NCBI GenBank assembly: GCA_964344565.1
Contig: CAYFNT010000012.1
Coordinates: 32,749-96,748, forward strand
Direction of reading: 5' to 3'
Source: JACNKJ01 sp964344565
Lineage (GTDB): Bacteria > Krumholzibacteriota > Krumholzibacteriia > JACNKJ01
DNA length: 64,000 nt
The notes under the pieces are model-generated. The model did no database searches. It had not been told where the DNA came from and worked only from the letters and a program-made list of their open reading frames with translations. Shown one piece after another: positions 8,256 to 17,426 of the stretch (within the stretch, counting starts at the first letter, position 1; the number at the start of each line of letters is the position of its first letter). A program made the translations under genes and the position numbers.

Positions 8256-11200
8256 TCAGCTCCTCACCTTGCTGACCTCGCCGAGCTTCACCCGGACCCG
8301 GTGCTTGGCGCCGTCGTCCTCCAGGGGCAGGACGTCATCCTGCAGACTCCGGCCGTCCAACTCGATGGACTCCACCCGGCCGCTTCCCTCGACCTCGATC
8401 TCGTAGATGGCCCGCCCGAAGCGGTAGGAAAGCTTGAAGCCCTTCCATTCGGCCGGGATGCTCGGGGACAGGCGCAGGCGCGAACCGGCCAGATCCAGTC
8501 CGAGCACGTCCTCCAGCCAGACGCGGAAGTACCAGCTGGCGGCGCCGGTGTACCAGGACCATCCGCCCATGCCCAGGTGTCCCTCGAGGCGATAGACGTC
8601 GGCGGCGATGACGTAGGGCTCCACCCGATAGCGGTGGGCGCTCTCGCCGTCGTAGGCGTGGCTGATGGGATTGAGCAGGTCGAGGATCTCCACGGCCTCC
8701 TCGCCCCGTCCCCGCAGGGCGAAGGCCTTGGCCAGCCAGGTGGCGGCGTGGGTGTACTGTCCGCCGTTCTCCCGCACGCCCGGCGGATAGCTCTTGATGT
8801 AGCCCGGGTCCATGTCCCACTTCTCGAATGGGGGCGCGAAGAGAAGCACCAGTCGGTCCTCCCGGCGCACCAGTTCCTCCCGCGCCGAATCCAGGGCGCG
8901 GTCGGTGCGTTCCGGATCGCCGAGTCCCGAGATGGCGGCCCAGGACTGGCTGAGGGAATCCAGGCGGGCCTCCTCGCTCCACTTGGAGCCGAGGGGAGTG
9001 CCGTCGTCGAAGAAGGCGCGCAGGTACCAGTCGCCGTCCCAGGCGCTCTTCTCCACGTTGGCGGCGAGCTGTTGCGCGCGACCGAGGTAACCTTCGGCCT
9101 CGTCCTCCCGGCCGAGGCGCCGGCAGATGCGCGCGAAACTCTGCAGCACGTCGCCGAGGAACCAGGCCATCCAGACGCTCTCACCCTTGCCGCCGATTCC
9201 CACGCGATTCATGCCGTCGTTCCAGTCTCCGCTGCCCATGAGGGGCAGTCCGCGCTCGCCGAGGTTCAATCCCTTCTGGATGGCCAGACGGCAATGCTCG
9301 AAGAGGGTGGCGCTCTCCACGGTCTCTGCGGGCTGCACGAAGATCTCGTGCTGCTCCTTGGTGAGAGGCGCGGCCTCCAGGAAGGGCACCTGTTCGTGGA
9401 GAATGGCCTCGTCGTCCATCATTTCCACGTAACGCGCCGTGACGTAGGGCAGCCAGAGCAGGTCGTCCGAACAGCGGGAACGGATGCCCGCGCCGCTCTG
9501 GGGATGCCACCAGTGCTGCACGTCGCCCTCCCGGAACTGGCGCGCGGCCGCACGGAGGATCTGCTCGCGCACGAGCTGGGGCGAGTTGTGCAGCAGGGCC
9601 ATGGAATCCTGGAGCTGGTCGCGGAAGCCCACCGCGCCGCCGGACTGATAGAGGGCCGAGCGTCCCCAGATGCGGCAGCTCAAGGCCTGATAGGGGAGCC
9701 AACGATTCAGCATGATGTTCGCGCGATCGTCGGGGGTCTCCACCTGCACGGAGCCCAGGAGCTTGTCCCACCAATCGGTGGTGGCCTCGTAGCTCTCCGC
9801 CCGCCTCTGCGCGTCGGCGAAGCGGGCGACCAGAGCCATGACCTCTTCCCTGGACGCGCCCTGTCCGAGGAGGATGCAGAGCTCCCGGTCCTCGCCCGGA
9901 TCCAGTTCGAGGCTCAGCTGCATGGCGGCGCAGGGATCCAGGCCCGCGCCCGTGCGCCCCGAAAGTCCCTCGCCCTTCAGCGCGGCGGGGTCGGCCGGGC
10001 GACCGTTGCGGCCCAGGAACTCCACCCGGTCGCCCGTGTGATGCTCGGCCCGCGGGCTCATGGCCGCGAAGGCGAGGCGATGTCCGAAATCGGAATGGTA
10101 GCGGTTCCTCGCGAAGAGGATGCCCGCCTTCTCTTCCCACTGGGTGACCACGTGCAGCTGGGTGTCCTCGCGGTTCTCGCCGAGGGTCCACTCGGTGTAG
10201 TAGGTCACCGAGAGCTTGCGGCGACGGCCGCTGTTGTTGCGAAGCCGCAGTCGCTGCACGCGCAGGGGCAGTCCTCCGGCGTCGTCCATGGGCACGAAGG
10301 TGAGCAGGTCCTGCTCGATGGCGTGGCTGTTGTGCTCGAAGCGGGTGTAGCCCGCTCCGTGTCGGATACGGTAGGGCTCGATCTCGCGGATGGGCAGGGG
10401 AGTGGGGGACCAGAGCCGTCCCGACTCCTCGTCGCGAATGAAGATGGCGTCGGAGGGAGGATCCGAAACGGGATCGTTGGCCCAGGCGTTCAGACGATTC
10501 TGCTGGCTGTTGCCGAACCAGCAGAATCCGCCGCCCGACTCGCTCACCATGGCGCCGAACTCGGGATTCGCCATCACGTTCACCCAGGGCGCGGGGGTCT
10601 GCTCGCCCTCGTTCAGGGTGATCACGTACTCGCGCCCGTCTGGAGTGAAACCGCCCAGGCCATTCTCGTGGACGAGTTCCTGATAGGGCAACTTGAAGGA
10701 GGGTTCTTCGGGCAGGGTCTTGAAGCTGCGGGGAGCCGTCTCCGCGCTCCATTTCACGGGCAGGCCGAACTGCTGGGGCAGGGGACCGCGGGCCGCCACC
10801 AGGTGCACGTGGGACGCGGAGAGCAGCAGGTGAAGGTCGTCCTCCGAAAGCTGATCGGCCCTGCGCAGGAAGACGCCGCCGGGGGTGTCCACGCCCGTGT
10901 ACATGCTGTTGGCCTGCACCAGGCGCATGAGCTGTTCCTGGAGCGGCTTGTCGTAGCTTGCGCCCTCTTCGTTGAGGATGACCAGATCGGCGACGAGCCC
11001 GTTCTTCCTCCAGTAGTTGTGAGCGAGCAGGAGCTGGCGCACCAGGGACATGTCGCGCACCTGCCCCACGCTCACGGCCACGATGGGCAGGTCTCCCGAG
11101 ATGCCGTGGGCCCAGAGGTTCCGCTGGCCCAGGCGGTTCTGCCGCAGACGATCCTCGGGGGCCCGGAACTGTCGGCTGGGATAGAGCACGTGTGCAGCCA

Positions 11201-14200
11201 GCTGCTGGAAGCGGCGGGCCTCGTCGGGCTGGATGCGCAGGTGACGGAGCTGAAGCTGGGCGTGCCGCCAGGCCAGCTCCAGTTCTCGGGCGATGGCCTT
11301 CTCGTCGCCGTAGCGATCCAGGACGGCCAGCACGCCGTCGCGGGTCTCCGAAGCCGCGAGCAGCAGATTGAATCGCACCCGCGCCTGGGGCTCGAGCACG
11401 ATGGACTTGCGCAGGCTGAAGATGGAGTCGAGTACCCGACCCTTGCCGCCGGAAAGGGGCGCGCCCAGTGCGGCAGGATCGGAGGCGTCCCGTCCGCGCC
11501 AGAGGAAGCTGCGACGGTCCGTCTCGTACTGGAGTCCGGCCTCTGTCCGGTGTTCGAAGACCAGACGGTGCCCCGCCCAGATGGCTTCGCCGTCCGCGTC
11601 CTTGGGACGCCGCTGGGCCAGCAGCGCTTCCGCTTCGGGAAGGAATTCCGTTTCCACGAAGAGCTTCGAATAGGCCTGGTGCTGACGATCCGCCCTGTGC
11701 TCGGCCAGGGCGAGTTCGTAGAAGCTCGTGATCTCCAGGCGGCGCGTTGATGCCGTACGATTGCTCAGGGTGATCTGCCGGATTTCGAGATCGTCCTCGG
11801 GCGCCACGATGATCTCGGTCTCGCAGTGGATTCCGTGATCCAGGCGCCGGAATCGCGCGCGATCCGCGGCGAAGTTCACGCTGAACTCCCCGCCCTCATC
11901 GCCCAGCGGCTGGAAGGTATTGCTCCAGACCTCCCCGCTTTGCTCGTCCCGGAAGAAGCAGAAGCTGCCCCAGTGATCGCGGGTTCCGTCGGCCCGCCAG
12001 CGGGTGAGATTGACGCCGTTCCAGCGCGAGTACCCGCCGCCGGCCGCCGTGAGCATGATGTTCATGTTGCCGTTGCCCAGCAGCAGGGTCTGGGGCGTGC
12101 GCGTGTGGGGCGTCTCGAAGTTGCGGGTGGCCGGAGCCACGTCGGCCGGAAGCATGCGCGTGGCGGTCCACTGGCGCAGGGGAACCTTGTAGAGTGGCGG
12201 AGCCACGGGGATGCGCTCGTAGAGCAGGGGCTCGGTGGCCTCGACCCGTGGATCGGCATGGAAACGATCCTGGAGGATGCCGTCGAATAGGAAGTTGCTC
12301 AGGGCCAGGAAGCCCATGGCCTGATGATGGATCATGTAGGCGTGCACCACCACGCCGTGTTCTCCGGCCCGGCGTCGCTGGCGTCCGTAGTCGATGGATT
12401 CGAAGAAGCCGTAGTGCCCGTAGAGGTCGTTGGCCTCCAGCTTGCGCAGGTTGGCGATGGACTCCTTGGGCTTGAAGGGCACGGCCAGCAGGGTCGAATA
12501 GGGGGAGACCACGAGGTCATCGTCGAGACCGCGCTTGAGCCCCAGGCCGGGGGAGCCGAAGGCCTTGTACTGATAGGTGTTCTGCGCGTCCAGATCGCTG
12601 AAGGCCGATTCGGAGATTCCCCAGGGCACCTTCTGCTGGTTGCCGTAGTGGATCTGCTGGTCCACCGCGTCGCTGCAGGACTTGTCCAGGAGCGATTTCT
12701 CGAAGACCCGCTGGAAGAGCGTGGGCATGAGGTACTCGAACATGGTGCCGCCCCAGCTGAGCAGCACGCGTTTGCGATTGACCATGCCGTAGGGCCTCGA
12801 AAGGGACAGCCAGTGATCGGCGGGCACGTCGCCCCGGGCGATGGCCACGAAGCTGGTGAGGCGGGCCTCGCTGGCCAGCAGGTCGTAGTAGGAGCCGTCC
12901 AGGGTCTCGTCGCCCACCTTGTAGCCGATGGAGAAGAGGCGCCGCTCGCGATCGTAGAGGAAGCGCATGTTCATGCCCGAGGCGAGTTCCCGCGCGCGCT
13001 CGATGAGGCGCTCGGCCTGCTGCATGCGCAGGGCCGCCCTCTCGTGGCATGCGCGGAAGCTGGCTTCCAGACGTTCGATCCAGCGGCGACTGCTGTCCTG
13101 GATCTCGTCCACCGTGGCCAGGGCGAAGATGCGGTTCAGCGCGGGCACCGAGGTGCTGGCCAGTTCGGCCATGGAGGGCGCATGGTCGAGCAGGGCTTCC
13201 CAGTCCGCCTGCCCTTCCTCGCCCAGATGGGGAAGAAGTTCCTGGGGCACTTCGGCCAGCAGTTCCATCCAGGCCAGGTATCGGTCGGCGAGGATGGACA
13301 GGCTCTCGAGGTCTTCCCGCAGCTTGCCGTTCCAGTAGGACGCCTCGGCCACCTCTCCGCGGCTGCCCATGCCGGCGCCGAGGATCAACTCGCCCGCATG
13401 GCGCGAGGCCTCGCGGATCTGTCCGAGGCGGCTGAGCAGCTTGCCCGATGGGCGCGAGAGCAGGCGGTCCAGAGCGTCCAGCACCTGCAGGGGTTCGGCG
13501 GCCAGGCGCGAAGGATCGATGCTCTCCATGAGCAGTCGCAGGGAGTCGTTGGGTCCGCTGAAGGAGGCCTCGCGCAGGAGCGGCCGCTCGTAGATCTCGC
13601 GAATGCCGGGACCCAGGGCCCAGAGGCTGCCCAGGAGGTTTCCGCTGTCCACCGTGGACACGTAGCGTGGCTCCAGGGGATGCAGGTCGTTCAAGTCGTA
13701 CCAGTTCAGCAGGTGTCCATGGTAGCGTTCGAGCTTGTCGAGGCTGTCGAAGGTTCTCTCGATGCGATCCACCGCATCGTCGGGGCGGATGAAGCCGAAG
13801 TCCTGGGCGGCCAGGGAGGACAGCATCCAGAGTCCGATGTTGGTGGGACTGGTGCGCATGGCCAGTCCGCCGTCGTAGGAGACCTGGTAGTTGTCCGGCG
13901 GGAGCCAGTGGGTGTCCTCGCCGATGAAGTCGTCGAAGTAGCGCCAGGTGCGGCGGGCGATGCGGCGGAGGTAGAGGTGATCCTGGCGAGAGAGCTTGCC
14001 GAGGGACTCGTTGGTCCGATCGGGACGGTTGAGCCTGAGCGCCAGGACGGGCCCCGCGAACCAGAGTGCCAGGAAGGGCAGGGCGGGCCAGAGGCCGGGC
14101 GCGTCGGTCAGCAGGATTCCGATGAGGAGCAGCAGGGCCAGGGCCGCGCCCACGGCCACGCGAAGGAGGAAGCCGGCCGACTGTCCCCCCGAGTGGGCCT

Positions 14201-17200
14201 TGGCCATGGCGGCGGTGGTCCACTCGAGCATCTTCTTGCCGCTGATGAAGCGGCGGTGCATGGCGCGGAGGGTGGCGTCGAGGGTCATCCACGACTGGTG
14301 GGGGAGCAGGGCCGTGTCCGAGAGGGTCCGAACGAAATCGTAGCCCAGCTCGCGGCGGGAGAGTTTCATCCACTGGCTCGGGGTCAGAAGCCAGGTGCTC
14401 AGTCGCGTGAGCACCGGGAAGAGCAGGACCAGCGCCGCCAGGATCGCCGTGGCGGCGGCGAGGGCCGCACCGGCGAACCATGACAGGGGCAGCAGGGTGA
14501 GCAGGGCGGGCAGGGCCATGCTGCGGCGTAGATTGTCGAAGACCTTCCAGCGGGACAGGGCGTCCAGGGGGTTGGCCGTCTTCTTGCCGTCGCCGCCGGG
14601 AACCCGGGGGGCCGACCAGTCTGCGATCTGCCAGTCGCCTCGGATCCAGCGGTGCTGGCGCATGGCGAAGGAACGGTAGTCGGCGGGGAAATCGTCGTAG
14701 AGCTCGATGTCGGTGGCCAGGCCAACCCGCACGTGGGCGCCTTCGATGAGGTCGTGGCTGAGGATGGTCTGCTCGGGGAAGCGATCGGTGAGCACCTGAT
14801 GGAAGGCGCGAAGATCGTAGATGCCCTTGCCGTGGTAGGAACCCTCGCCGGCGAGATCCTGATAGACGTCCGAGACAGCGCGGGTGTAGGGATCCGTGCC
14901 CGTGGGATCCGTATAGATGCGCGAGAAAAGGCTGGTCATGGCGCTGGGCAAGCCGGTGCTCACCCGCGGCTGGATGAGCGTGTAGCCGTCGATGACACGC
15001 GTTCCGTCGTCGCTGAGCCAGGGACGATTGAGGGGGTGGGCCAGGGTCTCCACCATGCGCCGCGCGGTGTCGCGGGGCAGTTCGGTGTCGGCGTCAAGGG
15101 TGATGACGAAGCGCACGTTGTCCAATAGGCTCGGATCGCCGGCCTGGATGAGCCCATCGCCGGCCCGGGGTCTTTCACCGCTGAGCAGACGGTTCAGCTC
15201 CTCGAGCTTGCCGCGCTTGCGTTCCCAGCCGATGTATCGACCCTCCGATTCGCACCATTCCCGATCCCGGTGGAAGAAGAAGAAACGGTTCTCGCCGTGG
15301 CGGCGAGCCAGTTCATCCACGGCCTTCTTCGCGTGGGCCAGGATCTCCGCATCCCGAGGCGTGGTTTCCTCGTCGGCGTCGGTGAAATCGCCGAAGAGAC
15401 CGTAGAGCAGGTTGTCGCCGGGATTGGCGAGGTATCGGATCTCGAGCTTGCGGAGTTCCTCGTCGATGACCTGCTCGCTGATGGACAGCATGGGCACGAC
15501 CACCAGGGTGCGGAACTCGTCGGGAATGCCCGTGCGCTTGAAGGACATCTTCGGTAGGGCCCTCGGCGTGAGGCCCCGGGAGATGGCGTAGTTGAGCAGC
15601 TGCAGGGAAAGCTGACTGGCCGGGAATGCCGCCAGGATCAGGATGGGCAGGAGCCAGCCGGCCCCGACGCCGGAGGCCAGACCGACCCAGGCCAGGGCGA
15701 CCAGGAGGGACAGGGTCATGAGGCCCAGGGAACCCAGGTAGATCGGCGAGGCCCTGTGGGTGATTCGCCTGCGGGCGCGACGGCGCCAGGAATCGCGGGT
15801 GAAGAGGCTGTCGAGCAGGGCGGGACGGCCCTTGCCCACGAGCCACCAGCCCACATGGCCGAGCCGCTCCTCGTTCTCCTCGCCCTGGGCCGCGGCGGCC
15901 AGCTCGGTGGCCTTGCGCGCCACTTCCTCCTCTCCGAGCTTCGAGGCGCGGGCGACCTCTTCCACCGCGTCGCGGTAGCTGTCGCGGGTGGAGAAGTCCA
16001 TCTTGGAGAAGTGTCCGCCGGGATCCTGCACCAGTACCTTCTCTACCATGCTCTGCTGCTCGAAGATCTCGCGCCAGTCCAGCAGGGTGAGCTGCCTCAG
16101 GCTGGTGATGGCGTTGCCGATGGAGGCCCGGTCGGCGGCTTGCTCGGACTGCTCCCTCTGCAGCATCTCGGCCAGGGGAATGGCCATCTTCTGTTCCAGC
16201 CAGGTGCGCACGGGCACCAGGGCCGCGTCCTCGTCGAAGAGGTGGCTGGTGATCTGCGAGGCGAAGTGGGGGCTGGGCTCGGGATGCTGCTCGGCCATCT
16301 CGGCCAGGATTCGCAGCAGCTGATTCGGATCGCGCCGGCTCGCGGCCAGCAGGCGGTGGGCCCAGAAGTCGGCGCTCTCGCGCTCGTGGAGGCGACGGTC
16401 CACCCGCTGGGTGAGGCGGCAGAGCCCGGTGAGCAGGGCGATGCGCAGCATCATGGGGAAGGCCCAGAGCTCGCCGATGGTCAGGGGCGAGACCGATTGA
16501 TAGGCCTCGAGGAAATCGCCGATGTTGTGACGATCCAGCCAGCCGTCGGTATGCTGGATCATCTCCTTGGCCATGTTGTAGATGCGCGGCAGGCCCCGGT
16601 GGGGGTCGCTATCCAGCACGGGAAGTTCCCGGTAGAAGCCCTTGGGCAGGTTCAGGCGCACGTCGTTGATCTGGCCCTGCACGATGTAGGCGTTGTCGAG
16701 GATCCACTCGGCCGAGGTGGAGATGCGCTGGTCGAGCTTGGAGACGTCCTCCAGGCCCCGGCGGACCTCCTGGATGACCCGCTCGCAGCGATCCAGACGC
16801 TTGAGCAGCGACTCTTCCTTGCCCCGGCTCGGACGCACCTTGTGGCGGGTGGCCAGCTCTCTGGAGTGTTGCCGGAACTGATTGCTTGTCAGGGGGGTTT
16901 GGCGCGTCTCTTCATCCGGAATCTTGTGCTTTCGGTCCGGATGGAAGGTGAAGATGGAGGGCTGGACCTCGCCGATTCGGCGCAGGATGGGCAGCTCGCC
17001 GGCCAGGGAGGAGAAGCGGGCCTGGAGCATCAACATGTTCTCGCCGGTGACCAGGTAGCGGGCGTAGGTGTTCAGGGGCGCGCGGGCCAGACCGAAGGGA
17101 GCGCCCAGGCCGCGCTGGATGCGGACCTGTCCCGATCGGGATTTCCTCAGAACCGCCACCTTCCGGTAGCCCCGTCGCCTCAACTGCTCCAGCGCCCGCG

Positions 17201-17264
17201 CGGCGTCCTCCTGCTCGCGGAAGAAGCCAAGCAGCACTCCCTGCTTGTTCCTGGATAAACTCAT
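8256..17264 (-). CDS. ndvB: Cyclic beta-1,2-glucan synthase (GT84-GH94, NdvB/Cgs type)
   Basis: A 3002-aa membrane enzyme that would polymerise UDP-glucose into beta-1,2-glucan and cyclise it; the rhizobial and Brucella enzymes are about 2830-2870 aa. Residues about 1-60 form a small soluble N-terminal domain. Membrane segments lie near 506-558, 915-953 and 1031-1075. The glycosyltransferase part has 'LDADTELPRD' at about 722, 'GAHVRVGLATD' at about 840 and 'RQHRWIRGDW' at about 866. A glucoamylase-like region begins near 1105 and ends with 'IHHQAMGFLALSNFL' near 1640. The C-terminal GH94 module contains 'GGAVGFRDQLQD' at about 2545 and 'GSGDWNDGMNRVG' at about 2670, which carries the catalytic Asp. 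ATG 17264 is chosen for the AGGTGA just upstream; the longer open frame to 17417 runs over a terminator. Beta-1,2-glucans usually serve osmoadaptation or envelope functions. Confidence 0.92.
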   Translation of the reverse strand: MSLSRNKQGVLLGFFREQEDAARALEQLRRRGYRKVAVLRKSRSGQVRIQRGLGAPFGLARAPLNTYARYLVTGENMLMLQARFSSLAGELPILRRIGEVQPSIFTFHPDRKHKIPDEETRQTPLTSNQFRQHSRELATRHKVRPSRGKEESLLKRLDRCERVIQEVRRGLEDVSKLDQRISTSAEWILDNAYIVQGQINDVRLNLPKGFYRELPVLDSDPHRGLPRIYNMAKEMIQHTDGWLDRHNIGDFLEAYQSVSPLTIGELWAFPMMLRIALLTGLCRLTQRVDRRLHERESADFWAHRLLAASRRDPNQLLRILAEMAEQHPEPSPHFASQITSHLFDEDAALVPVRTWLEQKMAIPLAEMLQREQSEQAADRASIGNAITSLRQLTLLDWREIFEQQSMVEKVLVQDPGGHFSKMDFSTRDSYRDAVEEVARASKLGEEEVARKATELAAAAQGEENEERLGHVGWWLVGKGRPALLDSLFTRDSWRRRARRRITHRASPIYLGSLGLMTLSLLVALAWVGLASGVGAGWLLPILILAAFPASQLSLQLLNYAISRGLTPRALPKMSFKRTGIPDEFRTLVVVPMLSISEQVIDEELRKLEIRYLANPGDNLLYGLFGDFTDADEETTPRDAEILAHAKKAVDELARRHGENRFFFFHRDREWCESEGRYIGWERKRGKLEELNRLLSGERPRAGDGLIQAGDPSLLDNVRFVITLDADTELPRDTARRMVETLAHPLNRPWLSDDGTRVIDGYTLIQPRVSTGLPSAMTSLFSRIYTDPTGTDPYTRAVSDVYQDLAGEGSYHGKGIYDLRAFHQVLTDRFPEQTILSHDLIEGAHVRVGLATDIELYDDFPADYRSFAMRQHRWIRGDWQIADWSAPRVPGGDGKKTANPLDALSRWKVFDNLRRSMALPALLTLLPLSWFAGAALAAATAILAALVLLFPVLTRLSTWLLTPSQWMKLSRRELGYDFVRTLSDTALLPHQSWMTLDATLRAMHRRFISGKKMLEWTTAAMAKAHSGGQSAGFLLRVAVGAALALLLLIGILLTDAPGLWPALPFLALWFAGPVLALRLNRPDRTNESLGKLSRQDHLYLRRIARRTWRYFDDFIGEDTHWLPPDNYQVSYDGGLAMRTSPTNIGLWMLSSLAAQDFGFIRPDDAVDRIERTFDSLDKLERYHGHLLNWYDLNDLHPLEPRYVSTVDSGNLLGSLWALGPGIREIYERPLLREASFSGPNDSLRLLMESIDPSRLAAEPLQVLDALDRLLSRPSGKLLSRLGQIREASRHAGELILGAGMGSRGEVAEASYWNGKLREDLESLSILADRYLAWMELLAEVPQELLPHLGEEGQADWEALLDHAPSMAELASTSVPALNRIFALATVDEIQDSSRRWIERLEASFRACHERAALRMQQAERLIERARELASGMNMRFLYDRERRLFSIGYKVGDETLDGSYYDLLASEARLTSFVAIARGDVPADHWLSLSRPYGMVNRKRVLLSWGGTMFEYLMPTLFQRVFEKSLLDKSCSDAVDQQIHYGNQQKVPWGISESAFSDLDAQNTYQYKAFGSPGLGLKRGLDDDLVVSPYSTLLAVPFKPKESIANLRKLEANDLYGHYGFFESIDYGRQRRRAGEHGVVVHAYMIHHQAMGFLALSNFLFDGILQDRFHADPRVEATEPLLYERIPVAPPLYKVPLRQWTATRMLPADVAPATRNFETPHTRTPQTLLLGNGNMNIMLTAAGGGYSRWNGVNLTRWRADGTRDHWGSFCFFRDEQSGEVWSNTFQPLGDEGGEFSVNFAADRARFRRLDHGIHCETEIIVAPEDDLEIRQITLSNRTASTRRLEITSFYELALAEHRADRQHQAYSKLFVETEFLPEAEALLAQRRPKDADGEAIWAGHRLVFEHRTEAGLQYETDRRSFLWRGRDASDPAALGAPLSGGKGRVLDSIFSLRKSIVLEPQARVRFNLLLAASETRDGVLAVLDRYGDEKAIARELELAWRHAQLQLRHLRIQPDEARRFQQLAAHVLYPSRQFRAPEDRLRQNRLGQRNLWAHGISGDLPIVAVSVGQVRDMSLVRQLLLAHNYWRKNGLVADLVILNEEGASYDKPLQEQLMRLVQANSMYTGVDTPGGVFLRRADQLSEDDLHLLLSASHVHLVAARGPLPQQFGLPVKWSAETAPRSFKTLPEEPSFKLPYQELVHENGLGGFTPDGREYVITLNEGEQTPAPWVNVMANPEFGAMVSESGGGFCWFGNSQQNRLNAWANDPVSDPPSDAIFIRDEESGRLWSPTPLPIREIEPYRIRHGAGYTRFEHNSHAIEQDLLTFVPMDDAGGLPLRVQRLRLRNNSGRRRKLSVTYYTEWTLGENREDTQLHVVTQWEEKAGILFARNRYHSDFGHRLAFAAMSPRAEHHTGDRVEFLGRNGRPADPAALKGEGLSGRTGAGLDPCAAMQLSLELDPGEDRELCILLGQGASREEVMALVARFADAQRRAESYEATTDWWDKLLGSVQVETPDDRANIMLNRWLPYQALSCRIWGRSALYQSGGAVGFRDQLQDSMALLHNSPQLVREQILRAAARQFREGDVQHWWHPQSGAGIRSRCSDDLLWLPYVTARYVEMMDDEAILHEQVPFLEAAPLTKEQHEIFVQPAETVESATLFEHCRLAIQKGLNLGERGLPLMGSGDWNDGMNRVGIGGKGESVWMAWFLGDVLQSFARICRRLGREDEAEGYLGRAQQLAANVEKSAWDGDWYLRAFFDDGTPLGSKWSEEARLDSLSQSWAAISGLGDPERTDRALDSAREELVRREDRLVLLFAPPFEKWDMDPGYIKSYPPGVRENGGQYTHAATWLAKAFALRGRGEEAVEILDLLNPISHAYDGESAHRYRVEPYVIAADVYRLEGHLGMGGWSWYTGAASWYFRVWLEDVLGLDLAGSRLRLSPSIPAEWKGFKLSYRFGRAIYEIEVEGSGRVESIELDGRSLQDDVLPLEDDGAKHRVRVKLGEVSKVRS

Positions 17265-17376
17265 CTCACCTGCCAGATTGCGTGGGAATTCGACGGAAAG
17301 CACTATCGGACGCGATTTTGCGCCATGTCCCCGAAATGAACAAGCTCCAAAACGCCGGGACTCGCCAGGGGGCACG

Positions 17377-17405
17377 AAAAAGGCCCCGGCATCGCCGGGG
17401 CCTTT
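17377..17405 (-). terminator. Rho-independent terminator of the tricorn-like gene
   Basis: Perfect 12-bp inverted repeat AAAGGCCCCGGC / GCCGGGGCCTTT with a 3-nt loop. On the minus strand it is followed by a T run. It lies just after the tricorn-like stop (17427) and separates that gene from the glucan synthase. Confidence 0.85.
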
Positions 17406-17426
17406 CGCAGCGGGCAAGAATCGGTG

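Noticed and set aside
8301..11750. Long plus-strand open frame of 1149 codons opposite the glucan synthase
   Set aside because: It has no ribosome site, signal or recognisable motif and is the mirror of a well-defined GH94 coding sequence; GC-rich codon use opens such antisense frames. The same applies to other long shadows, for example 12324-14483, 15756-17258 and 17424-20015.
17265..17417. N-terminal extension of the glucan synthase to 17417
   Set aside because: It covers a perfect 12-bp terminator hairpin and lacks coding character; ATG 17264 has a ribosome site.
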